Assembly (NCBI RefSeq): GCF_000169095.1
Contig: NZ_AAVU01000015.1
Span: 1-64,000, forward strand
DNA from: Lyngbya sp. PCC 8106
Lineage (GTDB): Bacteria; Cyanobacteriota; Cyanobacteriia; Cyanobacteriales; Microcoleaceae
DNA length: 64,000 nucleotides
Direction of reading: 5' to 3'
The position numbers and the translations under genes are program-made. The notes under the pieces were generated by a model that saw nothing but the letters and a program-made list of their open reading frames with translations, had not been told where the DNA came from and did no database searches. Shown here one piece after another: positions 8,758-17,900 of this stretch (its first letter is position 1; each line of letters opens with the position of its first letter).

Positions 8758-9228
8758 ATGGATTCCCTAAATACAAAAGAAAATTTAAAAACATTAGAAA
8801 AAGTAACCCCTGATACATCAAAAGCAATGGAGAACTCTAACTTAACAATGATGAGTAGCTTAGGAGTGGTCGGTGGATTTGGAAGTGCTGCAATCAGTAC
8901 ACCTGCAACGTTTGCCGGGGTAGTGGTGTGTGTGGCAGCTTATGGTGCGAAAAAAGCGATTCAAGACAAGGACAGTTGCGCTCTAATTTCAGTGGCGGGC
9001 GGTGCATTTACAGGCGTAGGAATTTCGGCAATTTTAAGCGGGATGAGCTTAGTTGCCGCAGAAACAGCAGTCGGCATCAGTATGGCGCCGGTGGTTGCCG
9101 CAGGTGCCACGATTGGACTCGCCAGTTATGGTTTAACAAGATTGGCTCAACGAGTGATGACCCTTCAGTTTTCTAATCCTTTCCCTTCTAAAAATACGAT
9201 TATTATTCCCGTGCGTTCTAAACTTTAA
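8758..9228 (+). CDS. Gly/Ala-rich hydrophobic protein of unknown function
   Basis: 156 residues from the ATG at 8758, preceded by AAAGGTAG about 10 nt away. An alternative in-frame ATG at 8710 has no ribosome site. After a polar N-terminal 40 residues comes a long Gly/Ala-rich hydrophobic stretch (about 35-135) with repeated small-residue motifs (GVVGGFGSAA, GGAFTGVGISAILSG, VVAAGATIGLAS). These suggest two to four tightly packed membrane helices of glycine-zipper type. The C-terminus is short and polar. Such composition occurs in small membrane proteins and some bacteriocin-like peptides, but there is no leader or processing gene. Function unknown. Confidence 0.6.
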   Translation: MDSLNTKENLKTLEKVTPDTSKAMENSNLTMMSSLGVVGGFGSAAISTPATFAGVVVCVAAYGAKKAIQDKDSCALISVAGGAFTGVGISAILSGMSLVAAETAVGISMAPVVAAGATIGLASYGLTRLAQRVMTLQFSNPFPSKNTIIIPVRSKL

Positions 9229-9574
9229 GCCGATTCAGTCTATTGTTGAAACAGCGATTGAGAAGTAACGCTTTAATTAGTTTGTGGAGTTAAACATCTT
9301 CAACAGGGTGTCTTTATTAGAAAATAAGTCTTAAAAATCAGGGGATTGCTAAAAATTTCTACTTAAATCCTCATTTGAACCCTCGAAAAACCATTACAAA
9401 TTGTTAAGCATCGGGTTGAGTTCTCCGTATATTCACGGAAAGAGTGAAAAAATCAACGGAAGCTTTTGATGAATTGCAGCGTTAATCGATTCCCCTCAAC
9501 TGTATTTGATCAAAGTGGTGAGCGTGACGGACTTATGATAAAAACAAGGGGTTAACTTTTGGTTTAGATTCAGC
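9229..9574. other. Intergenic spacer, no gene seen
   Basis: 346 bp with no ORF, RNA gene or terminator I can support. It presumably carries the promoter of the MFS gene at 9575. Confidence 0.5.
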
Positions 9575-10756
9575 ATGAATTCCCCCTCTAGAAACGCTGC
9601 GTTTAAATTTGTGGTTCTGTTGGGAATTGTCAGTCTATGTGCCGATGCAACCTATGAAGGTGCCCGGAGTATCAATGGGCAATTTTTAGGATCTCTAGGT
9701 GCGAGTGGTACTGTTGTGGGACTGGTTGCGGGATTTGGTGAATTAATTGCCTACGGGTTACGTCTATTTATTGGTTTTCTCAGCGATCGCACTCGTCAGT
9801 ATTGGCGGATCACAACGATTGGATATGCGATTAATACTTTCGCTGTTCCCTTGTTAGCTTTAGCGGGGAGTTTACCTGTAGCGGCGGGACTGATGATTGC
9901 GGAACGGACTGGAAAAGCGATCCGAACTCCTCCCCGAGATGTTTTATTATCTCATGCAGTGACGCAAGTGGGGACAGGGTTTGGTTTTGGTGTACACGAA
10001 GCGTTGGATCAAATTGGGGCGGTATCTGGGCCATTAATGGTGGCGGCGATTTTGTCTCTGCAAAATGATTATTCTGCGGGTTATGCAGCGTTAATGATTC
10101 CGGCGGTGATTGGGTTAATTGTACTACTCACTCTACAAAAAGTTTATCCAAATCCCCGTGAATTTGAACTCGCAAATCGACCAATTCTCAAAGCTGAAAA
10201 ATTTCCCAAAGCCTTTTGGTTGTATTTGGGATCAGTGGTGTTAATCGCCGCCGGATATGCTGATTTTCCCTTGATTGCCTATCATTTTCAACAGGTGAAT
10301 CTGAGTGATACTAATTCAATTCCGTTGCTGTATGCTTTAGCAATGGGCGTTGATGCGATCGCCGCTATTTTATTTGGACGACTCTTTGATCGAATTGGAC
10401 TATTGAGTTTAGCGATCGCGGCTTTTTTGGCTTCAGTATTTGCACCGTTGGTTTTTTTAGGAACGCCTCAACTGGCTATTGTTGGTATGATTCTCTGGGG
10501 AATTGGTATGGGGGCGCAAGAATCGATTATGAAAGCTGGAATTACCCGAATTGTTTCTGCGGATCAGCGAGGTTCTGCGTTTGGAGTTTTTGCAACAGGT
10601 TATGGTTTAGCCTGGTTTTTAGGGAGTGTGTTGATGGGGATTTTGTACGATCGCTCTCTCCTAGTTTTGGTGATTTTTTCTGTTGTCATTCAACTGCTAG
10701 CATTCCCGCTTTTGTTGTGGGTTAATCGCCAGATGAATACATCCAACCCTCAATAA
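9575..10756 (+). CDS. Major facilitator superfamily transporter
   Basis: 393 residues with about 12 hydrophobic segments and the MFS loop 2-3 signature GFLSDRTRQYWR near 66-77, repeated in weaker form as LFGRLFDRIG in the second half. The second half begins after a polar loop around residue 200. Acidic and polar residues in helix 1 (CADATYEGAR) resemble proton-coupled exporters of the YfkF/multidrug type. Substrate unknown. It is a single gene, convergent with the exonuclease gene to its right. Confidence 0.85.
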   Translation: MNSPSRNAAFKFVVLLGIVSLCADATYEGARSINGQFLGSLGASGTVVGLVAGFGELIAYGLRLFIGFLSDRTRQYWRITTIGYAINTFAVPLLALAGSLPVAAGLMIAERTGKAIRTPPRDVLLSHAVTQVGTGFGFGVHEALDQIGAVSGPLMVAAILSLQNDYSAGYAALMIPAVIGLIVLLTLQKVYPNPREFELANRPILKAEKFPKAFWLYLGSVVLIAAGYADFPLIAYHFQQVNLSDTNSIPLLYALAMGVDAIAAILFGRLFDRIGLLSLAIAAFLASVFAPLVFLGTPQLAIVGMILWGIGMGAQESIMKAGITRIVSADQRGSAFGVFATGYGLAWFLGSVLMGILYDRSLLVLVIFSVVIQLLAFPLLLWVNRQMNTSNPQ

Positions 10757-10789
10757 GTTCTTGGTTTGTATATTTGGAAATCTCCGATA

Positions 10790-11416
10790 TTAGTGATGCT
10801 CAAAGATATCTTTATAATGCAATAAATCTAAGGTGACAATCGTTGGTAGACAATCAAAGCAATTTTGAGCTAAATCTAAGCGTTCTTCTCGCTCTAACAT
10901 CACCATCAGTTTTTGCTGAACATTCAACAAATATCGCACATCATTAGCGGCATAGTTGAGTTGATCTTCGGAAAGATTGCCCACATTTCCCCAGTCTGAA
11001 CTTTGAGAAGATTTATCGAGTTCGACTTGTTCGAGTTCTTGAACCAGTTCTTTTAAACCATGTCTTCCGGTGTAGGTTCGAGCGAGTTTACTGGCAATTT
11101 TTGTACAAAAAACCGGATTAACATCAATATCTAAATAATACAGCAGCGTTGCCATATCAAACCGAGCAAAGTGAAAAACTTTCAGCGTGTTACTGGCTTC
11201 TAACAGCTTTTTTAAATGAGGGGCTTCTGTTTGATCTTTGGCAATTTTAACCGCCGTTACTTGACCTTTAGGATCACAAAGCTGCACCAAACACAAGCGA
11301 TCACGCCAGGGAAGTAAACCCATTGTCTCCGTATCGACAGCTAACCGATCAGCCGTTAAATAACTTGATAGAATGTCTTCTGAAATATCGCGATCGCAAA
11401 CTTGAAAATTACTCAT
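10790..11416 (-). CDS. rnd: RNase D-type DEDDy 3'-5' exonuclease
   Basis: 208 residues containing only the exonuclease domain; the HRDC domains of enterobacterial RNase D are absent, as is common in cyanobacteria. Catalytic residues are visible in order: Asp28 and Glu30 in AVDTETMGL, Asp87 in FHFARFD, and Tyr155 with Asp159 in YAANDVRYL. That makes it a DEDDy enzyme needing two metal ions. The likely task is trimming of the 3' ends of tRNA and other structured RNA. The CAP-domain gene is 30 bp upstream on the same strand, so the two may form a small operon, although no shared function is evident. Confidence 0.9.
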   Translation of the reverse strand: MSNFQVCDRDISEDILSSYLTADRLAVDTETMGLLPWRDRLCLVQLCDPKGQVTAVKIAKDQTEAPHLKKLLEASNTLKVFHFARFDMATLLYYLDIDVNPVFCTKIASKLARTYTGRHGLKELVQELEQVELDKSSQSSDWGNVGNLSEDQLNYAANDVRYLLNVQQKLMVMLEREERLDLAQNCFDCLPTIVTLDLLHYKDIFEHH

Positions 11417-11446
11417 AAGGAAAAAACAATGAAACTCTAAATTGGA

Positions 11447-11992
11447 TCACCGACTACGAACAAAAATCTGAGTAAAATAATACTCTCCCTTCGCATTTCT
11501 GGCAATCCCAATCCCAGTTAAATTAAAATTTCCTTCCATATTGCGACGATGACCCTCACTATTGATCCAGCCTTCAACTACTTTTTTACCTGGGTTAGCA
11601 TATCCCATATTATACCCCACATTTTCGGCAATCATTCGATAAGGAATCATCTCGCCAATTGCCTGAAATCGTTGTTTTGATCCATCGTGGCTAAATTCGA
11701 CTTGTCCACTCGCCATCGCCTCGCTATGCTTGAGTGCTTCCTCGCTAATACGCGGATCAAGTTTGAGGGGAGGTAAATTTTGTGAGGCGCGATATTCATT
11801 GACTTGTTGATGAACAGACTGTTTTAACTCATCCACATCAGAAACACTTTGAGCAATTGGAAAAGAGGACATTTGAGGAATAGAGAATGAAGAATCAATG
11901 GGGGTTTGAAAATCCCGTTCCTTCAAAAATAACACAATTATCACCATTGCGGGAATGGCAAAAGGAAGAATATGCGATCGCGGCTTGGACAT
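11447..11992 (-). CDS. CAP (SCP/PR-1-like) domain protein, membrane-anchored
   Basis: 181 residues. A hydrophobic segment at about 8-25 is an uncleaved anchor or signal peptide. After a linker, residues 57-178 form a bacterial CAP domain (YkwD-like): VNEYRASQNLPPLKLDP, then FSHDGS with the conserved His, IAENVGYN with the conserved Glu, and GWINSEGHRRNM carrying the second conserved His. The length is normal for bacterial CAP proteins, which act extracytoplasmically with unknown biochemical function in most cases. Confidence 0.88.
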   Translation of the reverse strand: MSKPRSHILPFAIPAMVIIVLFLKERDFQTPIDSSFSIPQMSSFPIAQSVSDVDELKQSVHQQVNEYRASQNLPPLKLDPRISEEALKHSEAMASGQVEFSHDGSKQRFQAIGEMIPYRMIAENVGYNMGYANPGKKVVEGWINSEGHRRNMEGNFNLTGIGIARNAKGEYYFTQIFVRSR

Positions 11993-12138
11993 CGGTTTGT
12001 AATTCTAATCAATTCTATTCTCTATTGTAATTATTTTTCTCCAGTTTCGAGTTAATGATAATAGTCTTCAGCCTTTAGAAGGGTTAGAAAATCTCCCAAT
12101 TCCCTTTTAACTCTCCCTAAATCTTTCCGGGATTTTTT

Positions 12139-12168
12139 AGAGTATTAATTAATAGAATATGTTAAGAT
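12139..12168 (+). promoter_or_regulatory. 30-bp promoter block shared by the two AAA_35 genes (copy 1)
   Basis: The block begins AGAGTATTAATT and ends GTTAAGAT. It matches the block at 14854-14883 at 26 of 30 positions, and both lie about 50 bp before the start codon of a CHAT or AAA_35 gene (55 bp here). The position suits a promoter with a regulator site, and the GTTAAGAT end could be a -10 region. Confidence 0.6.
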
Positions 12169-12222
12169 CGCCTATAAACCTTAAACTCAGTCGGAATTCG
12201 GGATTGTTTCATCTATCAATTT

Positions 12223-13923
12223 ATGAGTAATTCTAGCCGAAAGAAAAAAACCATATTATTTCTAGCTGCAAACCCCAAACAAACAAACCATTTGCGACTG
12301 GATCAAGAAGTAAAAGAGATTCAAAAAGGATTAGAAAGAGCCAAAAAACGCAGCCAGTTTAATCTAGAGTCTCGTTTTGCTGTTACCGCCAGAGAAATGC
12401 AACGAGCGGTGTTAGAATTACAACCCCAATTTGTCCATTTTTCTGGGCATGGTGCAGGAGAAAATGGTTTAGTTTTAGAAGATGAAACCGGACAAGTTAA
12501 GTTTGTTAGTGCGAAGGGATTGACGGATTTATTTCAGTTGTTTAAAACTGATATTGAATGCGTTGTTTTGAATGCTTGTTATTCAGAAATTCAAGCTAAA
12601 GCGATCGCCTATCATATTCCCTACGTGATCGGAATGAAGCAGCAAGTCGGAGATCAAGCCGCTCAAGAATTTGCTATCGGATTTTATGATGCGTTAGGGA
12701 ATGGTAGAGATATCGAATTTGCCTACAAATATGGTTGTACAAGTATCAGTATGGCGGGAATTCCTGAAGAACTGACACCAGTTATTAGAACAAAACCCGA
12801 TGAATCAAACGCCGAAGATATTGAGGAAATAGAGGAAGATTCAAAGCCCGAAAATACAGTGATAGAAAATCCCCGTTCCTCTGAAACTTCCACTCTTTTA
12901 CTTACTGAATTAGAGAACCCAGAAGGTTCAGTTAGTCTCAATTCTCCCTTTTATATCGAACGTCCACCCATAGAATCAGACTGCTATGAAACTATCTTAA
13001 AACCGGGAGCATTAATCAGAATAAAAGCACCCCGACAGATGGGAAAAACCTCTTTAATGCAGCGCATTCTCGCTCACAGCAAACAAAACGAATACCACAC
13101 CGCCTATCTAAATTTTCAGTCAGCCGATAGCGATTTTTTCAGCAATATTGATGATTTTTTGCGCTGGTTTTGTGGAATGATAACAGAAGAATTAGAACTC
13201 GAAGATCGGCTAGAAAACTTGTGGAAAGGTAGCCTCGGAAGTAAAGCAAAATGTACAAACTATTTTCGTCGCTATCTTCTCAAGACAATAAATGAACCTT
13301 TAACGTTAGGCTTAGATGAAGTCGATCAGGTTTTTCAACACTTAGAAATTGCTCAAGAATTCTTTAGTTTGCTGAGAGTTTGGCACGAAAACGGCAAGAA
13401 CCAACCCGACTGGAAAAAACTCCGTTTAGTAATTGCTCATTCTAAAGAAGTTTACATTCCTCTGAATATCAATCAATCCCCTTTTAACGTGGGTTTACCG
13501 ATAGATTTACCCGAATTAACCTTTGAACAAATTAGCGAGTTAGTCAAAAGACACGGGTTAAACTGGTCGGTGCGGGAGGTAAACTCGTTAATGGAAATGG
13601 TAGACGGACACCCGTATTTAGTCAGAAAAGCGCTCTATGAAATGACACGCCATCAGTTAAGTTTTGCCGAATTTATCGAGACAGCACCCACCCAAAGCGG
13701 AATCTACAACGATCATTTACGGCGACATTTGTTGAACTTGCAAGATAATGAAAAATTAGCCGAAGCCATGAAGAAAGTTGTCTTCAAAAATGAACCCGTT
13801 CGACTCGAAGAAAGTCAAGCCTTTCAACTGCGAAGTATGGGTTTAATTAAACGGGTGGGAAATGATGTGGTTCCCCTTTGTAATCTCTATCGTCTCTATT
13901 TTAGCGATCGCTTTGGGGAATAA
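12223..13923 (+). CDS. CHAT-domain protease fused to an AAA_35 ATPase
   Basis: 566 residues. Residues 8-185 are a CHAT (caspase-like) domain with the catalytic dyad His76 in VHFSGHG and Cys119 in VVLNACYS. An acidic linker (190-235) leads to an AAA_35 domain (about 240-560) with a P-loop variant APRQMGKTSL at 269-278, which lacks the first Gly as is usual for this family. Walker B is TLGLDEVDQVF with Asp365 and Glu366. The C-terminus looks like a winged helix (MGLIKRVGNDVVPLCNLYRLYF). Known CHAT proteins cleave specific partners when a sensor domain is triggered, so a signalling or cell-suicide role is an inference. The neighbouring AAA_35-WD40 protein could be sensor, substrate or partner. 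Confidence 0.88.
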   Translation: MSNSSRKKKTILFLAANPKQTNHLRLDQEVKEIQKGLERAKKRSQFNLESRFAVTAREMQRAVLELQPQFVHFSGHGAGENGLVLEDETGQVKFVSAKGLTDLFQLFKTDIECVVLNACYSEIQAKAIAYHIPYVIGMKQQVGDQAAQEFAIGFYDALGNGRDIEFAYKYGCTSISMAGIPEELTPVIRTKPDESNAEDIEEIEEDSKPENTVIENPRSSETSTLLLTELENPEGSVSLNSPFYIERPPIESDCYETILKPGALIRIKAPRQMGKTSLMQRILAHSKQNEYHTAYLNFQSADSDFFSNIDDFLRWFCGMITEELELEDRLENLWKGSLGSKAKCTNYFRRYLLKTINEPLTLGLDEVDQVFQHLEIAQEFFSLLRVWHENGKNQPDWKKLRLVIAHSKEVYIPLNINQSPFNVGLPIDLPELTFEQISELVKRHGLNWSVREVNSLMEMVDGHPYLVRKALYEMTRHQLSFAEFIETAPTQSGIYNDHLRRHLLNLQDNEKLAEAMKKVVFKNEPVRLEESQAFQLRSMGLIKRVGNDVVPLCNLYRLYFSDRFGE

Positions 13924-13935
13924 TATGACCTGCCA

Positions 13936-13968
13936 AAAACCCGGTTTATCGGAGTTACTGGGTTTTTA
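13936..13968 (+). terminator. Rho-independent terminator of the CHAT gene
   Basis: Stem AACCCGGT with ACTGGGTT (8 bp, one G-T), an 11-nt loop and a T-run, 15 bp after the stop codon. Confidence 0.8.
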
Positions 13969-14213
13969 TTCCAACTGTTCTTTGATAAAATACAAACAGC
14001 AATAGGGGACGGGTTTATATAAGTGACTTCCGGAAAATATACATTTATACAGAACTCCCCTATAGTAATATTATCAATCATTTGTAGCAACAAGTATTTA
14101 AAGATTTTATAGGAATTATTTAAAACAAATTATTTGCTGATAGCTACGAAATGTTAATATTAGAGGAGTCGAATCGAAGCGCGAGAATTGTTAAGCAAAG
14201 TGAATTTATAAAG

Positions 14214-14230
14214 TTCGGGGAATCCCCGAA
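14214..14230. repeat. Perfect short hairpin TTCGGGG-AAT-CCCCGAA
   Basis: A 7-bp perfect stem with a 3-nt loop in the spacer between the CHAT terminator and the LysM gene. No T-run follows, so it is not a classical terminator. It could be an operator or a structured leader. Confidence 0.4.
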
Positions 14231-14366
14231 GTTAAATCATTTACCCCACTGCCTAAACCTAATACAGAAGCAGGTTTCAGCCTGTAAATTGGTTCATTTG
14301 CTTGGGTGCAGTAAGTCAGAATATCCTCGAGAAAACATCTCTAAAAAATGGTGATGTTGATATTAG

Positions 14367-14386
14367 TGTCGCTCATTTAAGCGACA
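14367..14386. repeat. Perfect inverted repeat TGTCGCT/AGCGACA before the LysM gene
   Basis: A 7-bp stem with a 6-nt loop, ending 36 bp before the LysM start codon. It is in the right place for an operator or leader hairpin. No T-tract. Confidence 0.4.
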
Positions 14387-14422
14387 AAACATCTACCTCA
14401 ATGAGCACAGGAAGGAGAATCT

Positions 14423-14590
14423 ATGTCTCGAACTTTTGCCATCAAAGCTATCAAAGCAGGTGACACCCTATTCAAAATCGCTGAACAATTTTATGGGGAT
14501 GGTAATTTATGGACAAAAATTGCTGCGGCTAATGGGGATATTTTACCGGAAAATTTGAAACCGGGTCAATATATTACGATTCCAAATTAA
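14423..14590 (+). CDS. Stand-alone LysM-domain mini-protein
   Basis: A 55-residue protein that is almost exactly one LysM domain: an opening beta strand, AGDTLFKIAEQFYG, then AAANGDILPENLKPGQYITIPN with the closing PGQ...IPN signature. AAGGAGAA stands 5 nt before the ATG. It has no signal peptide, so it is probably cytoplasmic or the small LysM component of a larger assembly; tiny LysM proteins occur as baseplate parts of phage-like particles, but no such genes are near. It sits between the two AAA_35 genes on the same strand, and a role in that island is inference from position only. Confidence 0.8.
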   Translation: MSRTFAIKAIKAGDTLFKIAEQFYGDGNLWTKIAAANGDILPENLKPGQYITIPN

Positions 14591-14633
14591 TCAGAATGTC
14601 GGGTGGGTGAGAAGAATTCCCCTAAATCTTCTG

Positions 14634-14820
14634 CCCCCTAAATCTCCCTTAGAAAGGGGGACTTAATTTCCCTAAATGCCCCGGAGAGATCCCCCTAAAT
14701 CCCCCTTAGAAAGGGGGACTTAATTTCCCTAAATGCCCCGGAGAGATCCCCCTAAATCCCCCTTAGAAAGGGGGACTTGAATCCCTCTTTTCCCCCTTTT
14801 TTAAGGGGGGCTAGGGGGGA
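14634..14820. repeat. 57-bp tandem C/G-run hairpin repeat, array left of the WD40 gene
   Basis: Units start at 14634, 14691 and 14748 (57-bp period; two full copies and a partial one). Each contains a perfect hairpin, CCCCCTTAGAAAGGGGG or a one-base variant. The array ends in a different C/G-run palindrome (TCCCCCTTTTTTAAGGGGGG followed by a GGGGGGA tail). Related elements lie on the right side of the WD40 gene. They resemble the short palindromic intergenic repeats common in large cyanobacterial genomes. They are too regular and spacer-less to be CRISPR. Confidence 0.8.
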
Positions 14821-14853
14821 TGAGAAGTCGGAAGTTTTCTTAAAAATTTTTGA

Positions 14854-14883
14854 AGAGTATTAATTCATTGAATATGGTAAAAT
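14854..14883 (+). promoter_or_regulatory. 30-bp promoter block shared by the two AAA_35 genes (copy 2)
   Basis: Begins AGAGTATTAATT and ends GGTAAAAT. It has four mismatches to the copy at 12139 and lies 48 bp before the start codon of the AAA_35-WD40 gene. A HIP1 site lies between the block and the start. Confidence 0.6.
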
Positions 14884-14930
14884 ATTTGAGCAAGCGTTTT
14901 GAACCGTAAAAGGCGATCGCACGGGGAAAA

Positions 14931-17900
14931 ATGAGTCATTCATCTGAGTCGAATTTTAGCTATCAGGTGGGAGGAAGTCTACCCGCAGACGCCCCAACTT
15001 ATGTAAAAAGACAAGCGGATGAACGCTTTTATCAGAGACTCAAAGCGGGTGATTTTTGCTATGTTTTCAACTGTCGTCAGATGGGGAAATCTAGCTTAAG
15101 AGTGCGGACAATGCAACGACTTCAAAGCGAAGAAATTGCTTGTGTGGCGATCGATATTACCGGAATAGGAACGTTTGATATTACGCCGGAACAGTGGTAT
15201 TTGAGCGTGATTGATGGGATAATAGATAATTTAGACCTCTACGAAATCTTTGATTTAGAGGAATGGTGGGAAAGTCTCAACTCTCTGTCTATTATTCGCA
15301 GATTTAGTAAATTTTTTAGCGATAAACTCTTACCACTTGTTCCTCAAAATATAGTTATTTTTATTGACGAAATTGATAGTATTCTCAGCTTACCGTTTAA
15401 TATAGATGACTTTTTTGCCGTTATTCGAGACTGCTACAACAAACGCGCCGATGAACCCATTTATCAACGTTTAACGTTTGCCTTATTAGGCGTAACAACT
15501 CCGGCAGATTTAATTCAAGACCAACGACGAACCCCTTTTAATATTGGTCACGCTATCGAACTCAACGGCTTTCAACTTCACGAAGCCGAACCGCTCAAAA
15601 ATGGGTTTATTTCATTAACAGAAAATCCCCAAGCGGTGTTAGAAGCGGTGTTGTATTGGACAAACGGACAACCCTTTTTAACGCAGAAAGTTTGTAAACT
15701 AATTCGGGAAAATTCGGCTGAAATCACACCGGGAAATGAGGCTGACTGGGTGGCGGAATTAGTACAAAATAAAATTATTAATCAGTGGGAATATCAGGAC
15801 AATCCCGAACATTTAAGGACGCTACGCGATCGCCTATTGAAAGCGGAAGAAAAACGCACCGGACGTTTATTAGGACTCTATCAACAAATCCTGCAAAACA
15901 AAGAAATTCCCGCCGATAATAGCCCCGAACAAATGATATTGAGACTGACGGGTTTAGTCGTGCAAACCGGGGGAAAATTGCGGGTTTATAACTCAGTTTA
16001 TCAAGCAGTTTTTAACTCCCATTGGGTCGAAGAACAACTGGCTAAATTACGACCCTACGCCTCAGCCATTAACGCTTGGGAAAAATCCGGTCGAACCGAT
16101 GAGTCCCGGTTGTTGAAAGGGGAAGCGTTAACCGAGGCGAAAACCTGGGCAACGGGCAAAAGTTTGAGCGACCAAGATTATCAGTATTTGGCAGCCAGCG
16201 AACAACTTGATAAACGAGAAATTCAGGCAACATTAGCCGCAGAAAAACAAGCCAATGAGATTTTAAAACAAGCTAACGATGTTTTAACGAAAGCCAAAAA
16301 ACGCGCTACTATTATTTCTGTCTTAATTTCGATAGGAATATTGGGTTTATCTTCAGTGATAGCAGTTTTGTCTATTAAAAAAGCGGAGGACAATCTCAAG
16401 TTAGCAGAAGTCCACCTCACCAGTGCGAATGCAAAGGAATTACTCATCTCCGGTCAAGGACTGCAATCAATAATAACAGCACTGGAAGCAAGCCAAGACC
16501 TGAAAAAATTACCGACTTCTCTCTGGTCAAAAGTGAATACAGAGGGGACGGTGATGTCAGTCCTTCACAAAGTTCTTGATCGACCCCAAGAACAGAATAG
16601 TATCAATGGGCATGAGAGTGGTGTCATCGCTGTGGCATTCAGCCCGAATGGGGATATGATTGCCTCTGGGAGTGCGGACAACACGGTGAAACTGTGGAAG
16701 CCCGATGGCACCTTAGTTCAGACTTTGCAGGGGCATGAGGATTCTGTCATCGGTGTGGCATTCAGCCCGAATGGGGAAATGATTGCCTCTGCGAGTTTTG
16801 ACAACACGGTGAAACTGTGGAAGCCCGAGGGCATCTTGGTGAAGACTTTGGAGGGGCATGAGGATGGTGTCAACGGTGTGGCATTCAGCAGAGACGGGGA
16901 AATGATTGCTTCTGGGAGTTGGGACAAGACGGTGAAACTGTGGAAGCTAGATGGGACTTTAGTTAAGACTTTGCAGGGGCATGGGGGTTCTGTCTTCGAT
17001 GTGGCCTTCAGCCCGAAAGGGGATATGATTGCAACTGCTGGTCACATGACGGTGAAACTGTGGGAGCCAGATGGGACTTTGGTGAAGACGCTATCAGGGC
17101 ATGAGAATGAGGTCAGGGGTGTGGCATTTAGCAGAGACGGGGATATGATTGCTTCTGCGAGTTTAGACAAGACGGTGAAACTGTGGAAGCCCGATGGGAC
17201 TTTGGTGAAGACTTTGCAGGGGCATGAGAATCTTGTCTACGGTGTGGCATTTAGCCCCAATGGGGATATGATTGCAACTGCCAGTGCTGACAACACGGTG
17301 AAATTGTGGGAGCCAGATGGCACTTTGGTGAAGACGCTATCAGGGCATGAGTATTCTGTCTTCGGTGTGGCATTCAGCCCGAATGGGGATATGATTGCCT
17401 CTGCGAGTGGGGACAATACGGTGAAACTGTGGAAGCTTGATGGCACTTTGGTGAAGACTTTGCAGGGGCATGAGGATGGGGTCTTCGGTGTGGCATTCAG
17501 CCCGAATGGGGATATGATTGCCTCTGCGAGTGATGACAACACGGTGAAACTGTGGAAGCTTGATGGCACTGAAGTCGCAACTTTAGAGGGGCATGAGAAT
17601 ACTGTCATCGGTGTGGCATTTAGCCCGAATGGGGATATGATTGCTTCTGCGAGTGAGGACAACACGGTGAAGTTGTGGAAGCCGGATGGCACTTTGGTGA
17701 AGACTTTAGAGGGGCATGAGAATGGTGTCTACGCTGTGGCATTCAGCCCGAATGGGGATATGATTGCATCTGCGAGTGATGACAACACGGTGAAGTTGTG
17801 GACGGTTGATCTGGATGACCTGATCGCAGAAGGTTGTACAGTAGTGAGAGACTACCTGAAAAATAACCCCAATGTCACCGAAAAGGAACGGCGTCTTTGT

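Noticed and set aside
14151..14354. 67-codon ORF upstream of the LysM gene
   Set aside because: It runs through hairpins and has no ribosome site or domain; the leader of the LysM gene explains the region.
14423..14590. Part of an extracellular contractile injection system (LysM baseplate protein)
   Set aside because: No sheath, tube, spike or baseplate genes in the window.
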